Positions 8,033 through 16,095 of a stretch of DNA of 64,000 bases are shown here, piece after piece (within the stretch, counting starts at the first letter, position 1; each line of letters opens with the position of its first letter). The notes beneath the pieces were generated by a model, which saw only the letters and a program-made list of their open reading frames with translations, had not been told where the DNA came from and did not search any database. The stretch covers positions 1 through 64,000 of the forward strand of contig NZ_JBHVOS010000002.1 in NCBI RefSeq assembly GCF_042887685.1, read 5' to 3'. The translations under genes were made by a program, and so were the position numbers. Source of the DNA: Oerskovia sp042887685. GTDB lineage: Bacteria; Actinomycetota; Actinomycetes; Actinomycetales; Cellulomonadaceae.

Positions 8033-8995
8033 GTGAAGCTCCGTACCTCCCGCGGCCTCGTCGCGATCGCCCTGGGGACCGCCCTGGTCCTCTCCGGCTG
8101 CGCGAGCGGCAACGACGGCGGCGCCAGCCCGTCGCCCTCCGACGCCGCCGCCACCGACATTCCGACGCCCTCCGCAGAGGACATCGCGGCGCTCGAGGCC
8201 GTCAAGGTCACCGGAGACGCGGGCGCCGAGCCCACCGTGGAGTTCACGACGCCGTTCACGGTCTCGGCGGCGACCGCGCGGTCGATCGACGAGGGCGACG
8301 GTGACCCCATCGCCAAGGGTCAGCAGATCTCGATGCAGTCCGCGGCCTTCCTCGGGACCGACGGCAGCAAGGCGATGTCGACCTGGGACTCGAACAGCCC
8401 CGAGCAGCTCGTCCTGGACGACAACCTGTACCCGCAGCTGCTCGACGTCCTCGTCGGCAAGAAGGTCGGGACGCGCTTCCTCTTCGCCGCCCCCATGAAC
8501 GACGGCTCGGGCACGCTCGTGACCGTCGCCGAGGTCGTCGAGACCAAGGACGTGCCGGACCCGGCCGACGTGCCGACCCGCGCCGAGGGCGAGGCCGTGA
8601 CCCCGGCCGACGGGCTCCCCGTCGTCACGCTCGACGACACGGGCAAGCCGAGCATCACGGTCCCCGAGGGCTACACGGCGCCGACCGACCTCGTCGTCCA
8701 GCCCCTCATCAAGGGCACCGGCCCGGAGGTGACCGCTGACCAGACGATCATCGCGAACTACACCGGGTGGAAGCTCGACGGCACGCAGTTCGACTCCTCG
8801 TGGGACCGCGGCACGCCGGCCACCTTCCCCCTGACCGGCGTGATCGCCGGCTGGACGCAGGGACTCGCCGGCCAGACCGTCGGCAGCCAGGTGCTGCTCG
8901 TCATCCCGCCGTCGCTCGGCTACGGCGCCTCTGAGGGCCACGAGCTGCAGAACGAGACCCTCGTCTTCGTCGTGGACATCCTCGCGGCGTACTGA
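8033..8995 (+). CDS. FKBP-type peptidyl-prolyl isomerase lipoprotein
   Basis: A 320-residue protein from the GTG at 8033, preceded by GAAGGA five bases upstream. It carries a lipoprotein signal with lipobox LSGC (Cys 23), then an acidic Ser/Pro spacer. The C-terminal 110 residues are a clear FKBP domain: YTGWKLDGTQFDSSWDRG, the FPLTGVIAGWTQGL stretch and VIPPSLGYG. A weaker FKBP-like region lies at about residues 65-170. The protein should sit on the outer face of the membrane and speed proline isomerisation in exported proteins. A hairpin terminator follows at 9013-9048. The gene is monocistronic. Confidence 0.9.
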   Translation: MKLRTSRGLVAIALGTALVLSGCASGNDGGASPSPSDAAATDIPTPSAEDIAALEAVKVTGDAGAEPTVEFTTPFTVSAATARSIDEGDGDPIAKGQQISMQSAAFLGTDGSKAMSTWDSNSPEQLVLDDNLYPQLLDVLVGKKVGTRFLFAAPMNDGSGTLVTVAEVVETKDVPDPADVPTRAEGEAVTPADGLPVVTLDDTGKPSITVPEGYTAPTDLVVQPLIKGTGPEVTADQTIIANYTGWKLDGTQFDSSWDRGTPATFPLTGVIAGWTQGLAGQTVGSQVLLVIPPSLGYGASEGHELQNETLVFVVDILAAY

Positions 8996-9012
8996 GCCTC
9001 CTGAGCCTCACC

Positions 9013-9048
9013 GAAGGGCCGTCTCCCGTTCACGGGGGGCGGCCCTTC
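9013..9048 (+). terminator. Intrinsic-type terminator of the FKBP gene
   Basis: GAAGGGCCG (9013-9021) pairs perfectly with CGGCCCTTC (9040-9048), and the inner stretch can extend the stem with C-G and T-G pairs. It lies 18 bases after the FKBP stop codon. Confidence 0.75.
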
Positions 9049-9124
9049 TCGTGTGCTGGACCGTGCCGTCCTGCGGCCGACGCTCGGCGGGCCGACCCCC
9101 AGGTTCAGCACCTAGGCTCTGCGC

Positions 9125-9619
9125 ATGAGCACAGAGCGCGAAGTCATGACGTGGGACCTGTTCGGCACCGCGTCCCGAGAGCTGGCCGAGCAGGTGGTGG
9201 CCGGCGGCTTCCTGCCCGACGTCGTGATCGCGATCGCCCGCGGCGGTCTCCTGCCCGGTGGGGCCGTGGCGTACGCCCTGGGGACCAAGGGCGTGGGGAC
9301 GCTCAACGTCGAGTTCTACACGGACATCGGCCAGACGCTCGCCGACCCTCGCGTCCTGCCCCCGCTCATGGACACGTCCGAGCTCCCGGGGTCGAAGGTC
9401 CTCGTGGTCGACGACGTCGCGGACTCGGGCCGCACCCTCGCCCTGGTCATGGGCATGCTCGCCGAGCACGGCACCGAGGCACGCTCCGCGGTGCTCTACA
9501 CCAAGCCGCGCACGATCATCCAGCCGGACTTCGCCTGGAAGGAGACCGACCTGTGGATCACGTTCCCGTGGTCGGCCGAGCCCCCGGTCGAGGGCGCGAT
9601 GTCGAGGCCCAACGACTGA
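9125..9619 (+). CDS. Phosphoribosyltransferase, Hpt/Gpt type
   Basis: A 164-residue protein with the PRPP-binding loop VLVVDDVADSGRTL at about residues 97-110 and the upstream loop IAIARGGLLPGG at about residues 35-46. These are diagnostic of type I phosphoribosyltransferases. The length and the closing DLWITFPW region resemble xanthine/hypoxanthine-guanine phosphoribosyltransferases, which salvage purine bases to nucleotides in the cytoplasm. The exact base is not decided by sequence alone. It ends at a strong bidirectional terminator facing nrdF. Its position beside the ribonucleotide reductase operon is consistent with nucleotide metabolism, although the genes are convergent. Confidence 0.85.
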   Translation: MSTEREVMTWDLFGTASRELAEQVVAGGFLPDVVIAIARGGLLPGGAVAYALGTKGVGTLNVEFYTDIGQTLADPRVLPPLMDTSELPGSKVLVVDDVADSGRTLALVMGMLAEHGTEARSAVLYTKPRTIIQPDFAWKETDLWITFPWSAEPPVEGAMSRPND

Positions 9620-9636
9620 GATCCTCCCCGGACGCA

Positions 9637-9683
9637 CGACCGACGCCCCGCCGCTCCTTCGAGGAGCAGCGGGGCGTCGGTCG
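9637..9683. terminator. Strong bidirectional terminator
   Basis: A 22-bp stem with one mismatch closes on a 3-nt loop (9659-9661) and is followed by TTT on the plus strand. It lies between convergent genes ending at 9619 and 9755. Confidence 0.85.
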
Positions 9684-9754
9684 TTTCGAGGGATGCCGTG
9701 GCGGTGTCAGCGCGGGCTCACGCGAGCGCTGACCCGACGGTCAGGTCGCCGGGG

Positions 9755-10735
9755 TCAGAAGTCCCAGTCGTCGTCCTCGGTGTTCACGGCCTTGCCGATC
9801 ACGTAGGACGAGCCCGAGCCGGAGAAGAAGTCGTGGTTCTCGTCGGCGTTCGGAGACAGCGCGGACAGGATCGCCGGGTTGACGTCGGTCTCGTCCTTGG
9901 GGAACAGCGCCTCGTAGCCCAGGTTCATGAGGGCCTTGTTGGCGTTGTAGCGCAGGAACTTCTTGACGTCCTCGGTCAGGCCGACGCCGTCGTAGAGGTC
10001 GGCGGTGTACTGGACCTCGTTCTCGTAGAGCTCGAAGAGGAGCTCGTACGTGTAGGCCTTCATCTCGTCGCGCTCCTCGGGGCTGAGCTTCTCGAGCCCC
10101 TTCTGGAACTTGTAGCCGATGTAGTACCCGTGCACGGCCTCGTCGCGGATGATGAGGCGGATCAGGTCAGCGGTGTTCGTGAGCTTGGCCCGGCTCGACC
10201 AGTACATCGGGAGGTAGAAGCCCGAGTAGAACAGGAAGGACTCGAGGAGCGTGCTCGCGACCTTGCGCTTGAGCGGCGAGTCGCCCTTGTAGTACTCCAT
10301 GACGATCTCGGCCTTGCGCTGGAGGTTGGGGTTCTCCTCCGACCAGCGGAACGCCTCGTCGATCTCGCGCGTCGAGCACAGCGTCGAGAAGATCGACGAG
10401 TAGCTCTTGGCGTGCACGGACTCCATGAAGGCGATGTTGGTGTACACGGCCTCCTCGTGCGGGGTGATCGCGTCCGGGATGAGCGACACGGCCCCCACGG
10501 TGCCCTGGATGGTGTCCAGGAGCGTGAGGCCGGTGAAGACGCGCATCGTGAGCGTCTTCTCCTCCTCGGTGAGCGTGGCCCAGCTCTGGATGTCGTTCGA
10601 GACCGGGACCTTCTCGGGGAGCCAGAAGTTCCCGACGAGCCGGTCCCAGACCTCGGCGTCCTTGTCGTCCTCGAGACGGTTCCAGTTGATCGCGGACACG
10701 CGATCGATGAGCTTGAGCTTCCCAGTGGGTGACAT
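9755..10735 (-). CDS. nrdF: Class Ib ribonucleotide reductase small subunit
   Basis: A 326-residue protein that carries the dinuclear metal site and tyrosyl radical of class Ib ribonucleotide reductase. It passes the radical to NrdE for making deoxynucleotides. Ligand motifs are visible: EAVYTNIAFMESVHAKSYS (Glu and His ligands) and IIRDEAVHGYY. The closing DDDWDF tail is the NrdE-docking peptide. I use the ATG at 10735, preceded by AAGAAGAAG, because it begins MSPTGKLKLIDRVSAINWNR as in other actinobacteria. A GTG at 10759 would add eight mostly Lys residues. It is last in the nrdHIEF operon, separated from nrdE by 173 bp that hold a long stem-loop. Confidence 0.96.
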   Translation of the reverse strand: MSPTGKLKLIDRVSAINWNRLEDDKDAEVWDRLVGNFWLPEKVPVSNDIQSWATLTEEEKTLTMRVFTGLTLLDTIQGTVGAVSLIPDAITPHEEAVYTNIAFMESVHAKSYSSIFSTLCSTREIDEAFRWSEENPNLQRKAEIVMEYYKGDSPLKRKVASTLLESFLFYSGFYLPMYWSSRAKLTNTADLIRLIIRDEAVHGYYIGYKFQKGLEKLSPEERDEMKAYTYELLFELYENEVQYTADLYDGVGLTEDVKKFLRYNANKALMNLGYEALFPKDETDVNPAILSALSPNADENHDFFSGSGSSYVIGKAVNTEDDDWDF

Positions 10736-10800
10736 GTCGTTCTTCTTCTTTCTCAGCACGGTGCCAGCGACGAGACGAGAGGTCCTGCGGGCGGCGGGAG

Positions 10801-10879
10801 CGGGAGGGGCGCCGGTCGTGGTCGGGCCTGGCGGGGGCCGCGAGGCACGAGCGGTCCGGGTAGACCGGCGCCCCTCCCG
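10801..10879 (-). repeat. 17-bp perfect stem with 45-nt loop between nrdE and nrdF
   Basis: Positions 10801-10817 pair perfectly with 10863-10879. The element sits between the nrdE stop (10909) and the nrdF start (10735). It may attenuate transcription, block exonucleases or mark an RNA processing point, so that nrdF dosage differs from nrdE. Confidence 0.75.
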
Positions 10880-10908
10880 TGGACGTCGCCGTCAGGCGAC
10901 GAGGACGA

Positions 10909-13068
10909 TCACAGCATGCAGGAGACGCAACCCTCGACCTCGGTCCCCTCGAGCGCGAGCTGACGCAGGCGGATGTAGTACAGGGTCTTGATGCCCTTGC
11001 GCCATGCGTAGATCTGCGCACGGTTGACGTCGCGCGTCGTCGCGGTGTCCTTGAAGAACAGCGTGAGGCTCAGCCCCTGGTCCACGTGCTGCGTCGCCGC
11101 GGCGTACGTGTCGATGATCTTCTCGTAGCCGATCTCGTACGCGTCCTGGTAGTACTCCAGGTTGTCGTTCGTCAGGTAGGGCGCCGGGTAGTAGACGCGC
11201 CCGATCTTGCCCTCCTTGCGGATCTCGATCTTCGCGGCGACCGGGTGGATCGACGACGTCGAGTTGTTGATGTAGGAGATCGAACCGGTCGGCGGGACGG
11301 CCTGGAGGTTCTGGTTGTAGATGCCGTGCTCCTTGACGGACGCGGCGAGCGCCTTCCAGTCCTCCTGCGTGGGGATGTGCACGCCGGCGGTCTCGAACAG
11401 CTCCTTGACGCGGGGCGTCGCGGGTTCCCACACCTGGTTCGTGTACTTCTCGAAGTACTCGCCCGAGGCGTACGTCGAGTCCTCGAACCCGCCGAACGCG
11501 CGGCCACGCTCGATCGCGAGGCGGTTGCTCGCGGCGATCGCGTGGTAGGCCACGGTGTAGAAGTAGATGTTCGTGAAGTCGATGCCCTCTTCGGAGCCGT
11601 AGAACACGCGCTCACGTGCGAGGTAGCCGTGCAGGTTCATCTGCCCGAGGCCGATCGCGTGGCCGGACTCGTTGGCGCGCTTGATCGACGGGACGGACTC
11701 GATGCTCGTCTGGTCGGACACGGCCGTCAGGGCACGGATCGCGGTGTCGATGGTCTTGGCGAAGTCGGGCGAGTCCATCGTCTTGGCGATGTTGAGCGAG
11801 CCCAGGTTGCACGAGATGTCGCGGCCGACGTGGTCGTACGACAGGTCCTCGTTGTACGTCGAGGGCGTCGAGACCTGGAGGATCTCGGAGCACAGGTTCG
11901 AGTGGGTGATGCGTCCCTTGATGGGGTTCGCCTTGTTCACCGTGTCCTCGAACATGACGTACGGGTAGCCGGACTCGAACTGGAGCTCGGCGAGGGTCTG
12001 GAAGAACTCGCGCGCCTTGATCTTCGTCTTGCGGATGCGTGCGTCGTCGACCATCTCGTCGTACTTCTCGGAGACCGAGATGTCGGCGAAGGGCTTGCCG
12101 TAGACGCGCTCGACGTCGTACGGCGAGAAGAGGTACATGTCCTCGTTCTTCTTCGCCAGGTCGAACGTGATGTCGGGGATGACGACGCCCAGCGACAGCG
12201 TCTTGATGCGGATCTTCTCGTCGGCGTTCTCACGCTTGGTGTCGAGGAACCGCATGATGTCGGGGTGGTGCGCGTGCAGGTAGACGGCACCGGCACCCTG
12301 GCGGGCCCCGAGCTGGTTCGCGTAGGAGAAGGAGTCCTCGAGGAGCTTCATCACGGGGATGACGCCCGACGACTGGTTCTCGATGTGCTTGATCGGGGCG
12401 CCGTGCTCACGGATGTTGCTCAGGAGCAGGGCGACGCCGCCGCCACGCTTGGAGAGCTGCAGCGCGGAGTTGATGCCGCGCGCGATGGACTCCATGTTGT
12501 CCTCGATGCGCAGCAGGAAGCAGGACACGGGCTCGCCGCGCTGCGCCTTGCCGATGTTGAGGAACGTCGGGGTCGCGGGCTGGAAGCGGCCTGCGACGAT
12601 CTCCTCGACGATGTCGAGCGCCGTCTGCTCGTTGCCGTCCGCGAGGCCGAGCGCGACCATGGACACGCGGTCCTCGAAGCGCTCGAGGTACCGCTTGCCG
12701 TCGAACGTCTTGAGCGTGTACGAGGTGTAGTACTTGAACGCGCCGAGGAACGTGTCGAAGCGGAACTTCTTGGAGTAGGCGAACTCGAAGAGCGACTTGA
12801 CGAAGGCGCGGTCGTACTTCGCGAGGACCGCGGGGTCGTAGTACTTGTTCTCGACCAGGTAGTCGAGCTTCTCCTCGAGGCTGTGGAAGAAGACCGTGTT
12901 CTGGTTCACGTGCTGCAGGAAGTACTGGCGCGCAGCCTGGCGGTCCTTGTCGAACTGGATCTCGCCGTCGGGGCCGTACAGGTTGAGCATCGCGTTGAGT
13001 GCGTGGTAGTCGAGCTCGACCCCCGCAGCCACCGTGCTCACGCTGGAATCCGTGACTGTCGTTGCCAA
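10909..13068 (-). CDS. nrdE: Class Ib ribonucleotide reductase large subunit
   Basis: A 719-residue catalytic subunit, very close to the mycobacterial NrdE I remember (ELDYHALNAMLNLY, QHVNQNTVFFHSLEEKLDYL). It reduces ribonucleoside diphosphates. Visible features are the substrate-site loop NLCSEILQ, the radical-transfer Tyr pair near the C-terminus (TLYYIRLRQ) and the closing EGCVSCML, which takes electrons from NrdH. No ATP-cone domain precedes the catalytic domain, as is normal for class Ib. The start is uncertain. TTG at 13068 gives MATTVTDSSVST with GGGA upstream and overlaps nrdI by 31 bp. GTG at 13041 overlaps the nrdI stop as GTGA and gives a protein nine residues shorter. Confidence 0.95.
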   Translation of the reverse strand: MATTVTDSSVSTVAAGVELDYHALNAMLNLYGPDGEIQFDKDRQAARQYFLQHVNQNTVFFHSLEEKLDYLVENKYYDPAVLAKYDRAFVKSLFEFAYSKKFRFDTFLGAFKYYTSYTLKTFDGKRYLERFEDRVSMVALGLADGNEQTALDIVEEIVAGRFQPATPTFLNIGKAQRGEPVSCFLLRIEDNMESIARGINSALQLSKRGGGVALLLSNIREHGAPIKHIENQSSGVIPVMKLLEDSFSYANQLGARQGAGAVYLHAHHPDIMRFLDTKRENADEKIRIKTLSLGVVIPDITFDLAKKNEDMYLFSPYDVERVYGKPFADISVSEKYDEMVDDARIRKTKIKAREFFQTLAELQFESGYPYVMFEDTVNKANPIKGRITHSNLCSEILQVSTPSTYNEDLSYDHVGRDISCNLGSLNIAKTMDSPDFAKTIDTAIRALTAVSDQTSIESVPSIKRANESGHAIGLGQMNLHGYLARERVFYGSEEGIDFTNIYFYTVAYHAIAASNRLAIERGRAFGGFEDSTYASGEYFEKYTNQVWEPATPRVKELFETAGVHIPTQEDWKALAASVKEHGIYNQNLQAVPPTGSISYINNSTSSIHPVAAKIEIRKEGKIGRVYYPAPYLTNDNLEYYQDAYEIGYEKIIDTYAAATQHVDQGLSLTLFFKDTATTRDVNRAQIYAWRKGIKTLYYIRLRQLALEGTEVEGCVSCML

Positions 13069-13469
13069 AATCGTCCCAATCCGTCGCGGACGCGCTCGAC
13101 GTCCTCGGCTGTTCCAAGAAGCTCGAAGGCGTACAGGTAGGGCACCTGGCACTTCGAGGAGATGATGTCGCCGGCGATGCAGTAGGCAGCGCCGAAGTTG
13201 GTGTTGCCCGCGGCGATCACGCCGCGGATCAACGACCGGTTGTGTGCGTCGTTCAAGAACTTGATGACCTGGCGGGGCACTGCCCCGCCCTCGTTGCCGC
13301 CGCCGTACGTCGGGATCATCAGGACGTACGGCTCGTCGACCCGCAGGAGCTCGTCCTTGGCTCGCAGCGGGATGCGGTGGACCGACTGGCCGCGGTCCTC
13401 GAGGCCCAGCCTCTGGACGAACCGGTGCGTGGTGTCCGAGATGCTGGAGAAGTAGACGAGCGATCCCAT
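13038..13469 (-). CDS. nrdI: NrdI flavodoxin-like protein
   Basis: A 143-residue flavodoxin-like protein. It supplies the oxidant that assembles the manganese-tyrosyl cofactor of NrdF. The FMN phosphate loop is FSSISDTTHRF at residues about 7-17, and later loops include PTYGGGNEGGAVPRQV and AAGNTNFGAAYC. AGGTG precedes the ATG at 13469. It lies 37 bp after nrdH and overlaps nrdE, as expected for a tightly coupled operon. Confidence 0.95.
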   Translation of the reverse strand: MGSLVYFSSISDTTHRFVQRLGLEDRGQSVHRIPLRAKDELLRVDEPYVLMIPTYGGGNEGGAVPRQVIKFLNDAHNRSLIRGVIAAGNTNFGAAYCIAGDIISSKCQVPYLYAFELLGTAEDVERVRDGLGRFWQRQSRIPA

Positions 13470-13506
13470 GTCACACCTCGCAGCGGGGACCGGTGGGACG
13501 AGCTGC

Positions 13507-13749
13507 TCAGGCGACGGGAGCGACCTTCGCCGCGAGAGCGTTGATCTGGTCGGGGCGGAAGCCCGACCAGTGGTCGTCGCCCGCGATGACGACGGGTGCC
13601 TGCAGGTAGCCGAGGCCGCGGACCAGCTCGAGCGCCTCGGCGTCCTGGCTGATGTCGACGACCGAGTACTCGATGCCCTTCTTGTCGAGGGCGCGGTAGG
13701 TCGCGTCGCACTGAACGCAAGCCGGCTTGCTGTAGACCGTGATGCTCAT
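13507..13749 (-). CDS. nrdH: NrdH glutaredoxin-like electron donor
   Basis: An 80-residue redoxin with the CVQC active site at residues 11-14 and the family signature WSGFRPDQI near the C-terminus. NrdH has a glutaredoxin-like sequence but thioredoxin-like activity. It reduces the C-terminal cysteines of NrdE and is itself reduced by thioredoxin reductase. It is the first gene of the operon. GAGGAGA lies ten or so bases upstream of the ATG at 13749, and two NrdR-box-like palindromes lie 140-185 bp upstream. Confidence 0.95.
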   Translation of the reverse strand: MSITVYSKPACVQCDATYRALDKKGIEYSVVDISQDAEALELVRGLGYLQAPVVIAGDDHWSGFRPDQINALAAKVAPVA

Positions 13750-13888
13750 CTGGTCAGTCTCCTCGTGTAGGGGATCGGTCTTCCACGGGTCTCAGGTCGA
13801 CTCCGCGAAGGGTCCTGACCTCGAAGAACACTGGTGGAACTACGATCGTGTGATGTGCCCGAGGAGATGTGCGCTCCCTGGTGCTGAC

Positions 13889-13934
13889 CACTATACCTAG
13901 TGGGCGGGCTCCGCGCTCGGCACTAGATGTCGTG
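13889..13934 (-). promoter_or_regulatory. Paired NrdR-box-like palindromes
   Basis: CACTATACCTAGTG (13889-13902) and CACTAGATGTCGTG (13921-13934) both fit the palindromic NrdR-box pattern CACnAnAnnTnGTG. They start exactly 32 bp apart, about three helical turns, which is the usual spacing of paired NrdR boxes. The first site contains TATAGT on the nrdH strand, a possible -10 element, so bound repressor could cover the promoter. Confidence 0.75.
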
Positions 13935-14088
13935 GTCGGGTGATTCCTGTCGCCTCATCCTCGGGGCCTTCCGGAGTGTGCTACAAGCACGGATCCATCC
14001 TCCCAGGAGGCACTGACAGGACCTGCGTGACGCCGTCGTCCACCGCCCGCGCGCACCGCGATCCGCACGCTCTCGCGGCCCCGGCGAC

Positions 14089-14133
14089 TTCTCCACAGGC
14101 TGTGGAGGATCGTCGTCCACACGCTGTGGGGAG
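14089..14133. promoter_or_regulatory. Two DnaA-box-like CCACA-N3-TGTGG palindromes
   Basis: CCACA-GGC-TGTGG (14093-14105) lies within the longer palindrome CTCCACAGGCTGTGGAG. CCACA-CGC-TGTGG (14117-14129) starts exactly 24 bp further on. The half sites TTCTCCACA and TCGTCCACA match eight of nine bases of the actinobacterial DnaA box TTGTCCACA. They lie about 155-245 bp upstream of the NrdR-like boxes. Confidence 0.5.
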
Positions 14134-14362
14134 TCGGGCAGGCCTCGCGGTCGGGTCTCGAGGCTCGACGAAGGCCCCCGGCACGCGCCGAGGAGGACGC
14201 CGCGAAGCGGACAAGCCGGGCAGAAAATTCTCAGGTGTGTCGTGTCCGCTCGGCGTGTCGCGCGGAACCGGTCGGGCTGCGACAAAGATCACCGGTGCCC
14301 TGTCAGCACCCCGGGGCGCCGACGGGCCCAGACGCGCCGAGGCGTTCCTGGGGCGCACAGCG

Positions 14363-14403
14363 CGACGTCCGGGCCTCCCTCCCTCAGGAAGGCCCGGACG
14401 TCG
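14363..14403 (-). terminator. Terminator of the beta-glucosidase gene
   Basis: Positions 14363-14376 pair perfectly with 14390-14403 (14 bp, 13-nt loop), 23 bases past the beta-glucosidase stop. Confidence 0.8.
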
Positions 14404-14425
14404 TGGTCGGGACGCGGCGACGGTG

Positions 14426-15895
14426 TCAGACCTCGTCGACCCCGGGCAGCACCGACGTCGTCGCGAGCCGGCGGTACCAGTGGGCCGAGTCCTTCCAGGT
14501 CCGGGCGAGCGTGTCGTAGTCGACCCGGATGATCCCGAAGCGGCGGTCGTAGCCGTAGCCCCACTCGAAGTTGTCGAGCAGCGACCACGCGAAGTACCCG
14601 CGCACGTCGGCGCCGGCGTCGATCGCGGCCCCGACAGCGTCGACGTGGTCGCGCAGGTACGCCACGCGGCGGTCGTCGTGGACCCGGGCGGTCCCGTCGG
14701 CGTCGACGCTCACCTCGTCGTCGAAGGCCGCGCCGTTCTCGGTGACCATGAGCGGCTGGTCGGGGTAGGCCTGGTGCACCGCGAGCAGCAGCTCGGTCAT
14801 GCCGGCGGGCTCGATGTTCCAGCCCATCGCGGTGTAGGGGCCGGGCTGCTGGACGAACTCGACGTCGTCGACCCCGATCCACGGGCTGTGGCTCGAGGCG
14901 CCGTGGCCGTCGCTCTCCGAGCGCTCGCCGTCGCCGGAGAAGTGCCGGACGCGCACGGTCGAGTAGTAGTTGACGCCGAGGATCGACAACGGCTGGTGCA
15001 CGAGCTCGAGGTCGCCGTCCTGGACGAACGACCAGTCGGTGACGTGCGCGGTGTCGGCGAGCAGGTCCGCGGGGTAGGCGCCGTCGAGCAGCGGGCCGAG
15101 GAAGGCCCGGTTGGCGAGCGCGTCGATCTTCCGCACGGCGTCGAGGTCGGCGTCCGAGGTGGGGTCGTCGGGCCGGATGACGTGCAGGTTGAGGGTCACC
15201 GAGGTCTTGGCGTCCTCTCCCAGCTCGTCGCGGATCGCACGGCACGCGAGCCCGTGGGCGAGGTTGAGGTGGTGCACGGCCGCGAGCGCCGCGACGGGCT
15301 CGGTGCGGCCGGGCGCGTGCACGCCCGAGCCGTAGCCGAGGTAGGCGGAGCACCAGGGCTCGTTGAGCGTGGTCCACACGTCGATGCGGTCGCCGAGCTC
15401 GCGGGCCATGCGGCGCGCGTACTCCGCGAACGCGTGGGCGGTCTCGCGGTCGGCCCAGCCGCCGCGGTCCTCGAGCTCCTGCGGGAGGTCCCAGTGGTAG
15501 AGCGTCACGACGGGCTTGACCCCGGCCTCGAGGAGCGCGTCGACGAGCCGCGAGTAGAACGCGATGCCCTCGGGGTTGAACTCCCCCGTCCCGCCGGGCT
15601 GGACGCGCGACCAGGAGATGGAGAAGCGGTAGGCGCCGAGCCCGAGGTCCTTGATGTGCTGCACGTCCTCGGCCCACCGGTGGTAGTGGTCGTCGGCGAC
15701 GTCGCCGGTGTCACCGTTGAGGGTGCGGCCGGGGGTGTGCGAGTAGGTGTCCCAGATGGAGGGGCCGCGTCCGCCCTCGGTGGCGGCACCCTCGATCTGG
15801 TAGGCGGCGGTGGCAGACCCCCAGAGGAAGTCGGTCGGGAAGGTGCGGGGCGCGGGGGCCTGCGCGGGGTCGGCATGGGTGGCGACGGTGCTCAC
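14426..15895 (-). CDS. GH1 family beta-glucosidase
   Basis: A 489-residue glycoside hydrolase family 1 enzyme, the family's normal length. The N-terminus has the FLWGSATAAYQIEGA signature. The acid/base Glu is in TTLNEPW (Glu 179) and the nucleophile Glu is in MVTENGAAFDDE near residue 390. There is no signal peptide, so it acts in the cytoplasm on short beta-glucosides brought in by the transporter encoded upstream. The start is the GTG at 15895 with GAAGGA five to six bases upstream. It is separated from the alpha-xylosidase gene by a strong hairpin (16000-16057) and has its own LacI-family operator-like site at 15936-15949. It is therefore probably transcribed from its own promoter as well. 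Confidence 0.94.
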   Translation of the reverse strand: MSTVATHADPAQAPAPRTFPTDFLWGSATAAYQIEGAATEGGRGPSIWDTYSHTPGRTLNGDTGDVADDHYHRWAEDVQHIKDLGLGAYRFSISWSRVQPGGTGEFNPEGIAFYSRLVDALLEAGVKPVVTLYHWDLPQELEDRGGWADRETAHAFAEYARRMARELGDRIDVWTTLNEPWCSAYLGYGSGVHAPGRTEPVAALAAVHHLNLAHGLACRAIRDELGEDAKTSVTLNLHVIRPDDPTSDADLDAVRKIDALANRAFLGPLLDGAYPADLLADTAHVTDWSFVQDGDLELVHQPLSILGVNYYSTVRVRHFSGDGERSESDGHGASSHSPWIGVDDVEFVQQPGPYTAMGWNIEPAGMTELLLAVHQAYPDQPLMVTENGAAFDDEVSVDADGTARVHDDRRVAYLRDHVDAVGAAIDAGADVRGYFAWSLLDNFEWGYGYDRRFGIIRVDYDTLARTWKDSAHWYRRLATTSVLPGVDEV

Positions 15896-15935
15896 GGTGT
15901 TCCTTCGGTGTTCTCGGGTGGTCGAGCCCTCCGCA

Positions 15936-15949
15936 TGGAAGCGCTCTCA
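15936..15949 (-). promoter_or_regulatory. LacI/CebR-type operator upstream of beta-glucosidase
   Basis: TGGAAGCGCTCTCA is a near-palindrome centred on AGCGCT, close to the CebR/CelR site TGGGAGCGCTCCCA. Its GAAGCGCT core also matches the operators in front of the local lacI gene. It lies about 40-55 bp upstream of the GTG start. Confidence 0.65.
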
Positions 15950-15999
15950 CGTATCGATTCGATCAGCGTACCCACGCGGCCGGGTGACGTCGAGGGCGA

Positions 16000-16057
16000 G
16001 TGGTGGGCTGCGTCGTCGGGCAGGGAGATCTCCCCGCCCGACGACGCCGCTCACCAC
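16000..16057 (-). terminator. Long hairpin after the alpha-xylosidase gene
   Basis: A stem of about 29 pairs with two mismatches is centred on AGATCT at 16026-16031, 39 bases past the alpha-xylosidase stop. It should end or strongly attenuate the transporter/alpha-xylosidase transcript before the beta-glucosidase gene. Confidence 0.8.
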
Positions 16058-16095
16058 CCCCTCGCGCTCCCCCGCCGCGTGGCGCGGGACAGGCC

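Larger units (their letters stand above)
13750..14425. other. Intergenic region upstream of nrdH, no supported gene
   Basis: This 676-bp stretch holds the nrdH leader, the paired NrdR-like boxes (13889-13934), the paired CCACA-N3-TGTGG palindromes (14089-14133) and the beta-glucosidase terminator (14363-14403). Open frames here are short, Arg/Pro/Ser-rich and not protein-like. Confidence 0.6.

Noticed and set aside
14089..14133. Possible replication origin
   Set aside because: Only two pairs of DnaA-box-like sites are present, there is no AT-rich unwinding region and no dnaA, dnaN or gyrase gene nearby.
13923..14358. Minus-strand open frames of 120-125 codons upstream of nrdH
   Set aside because: Composition is Arg/Pro/Ser-rich, no start site, and they cover the regulatory palindromes.
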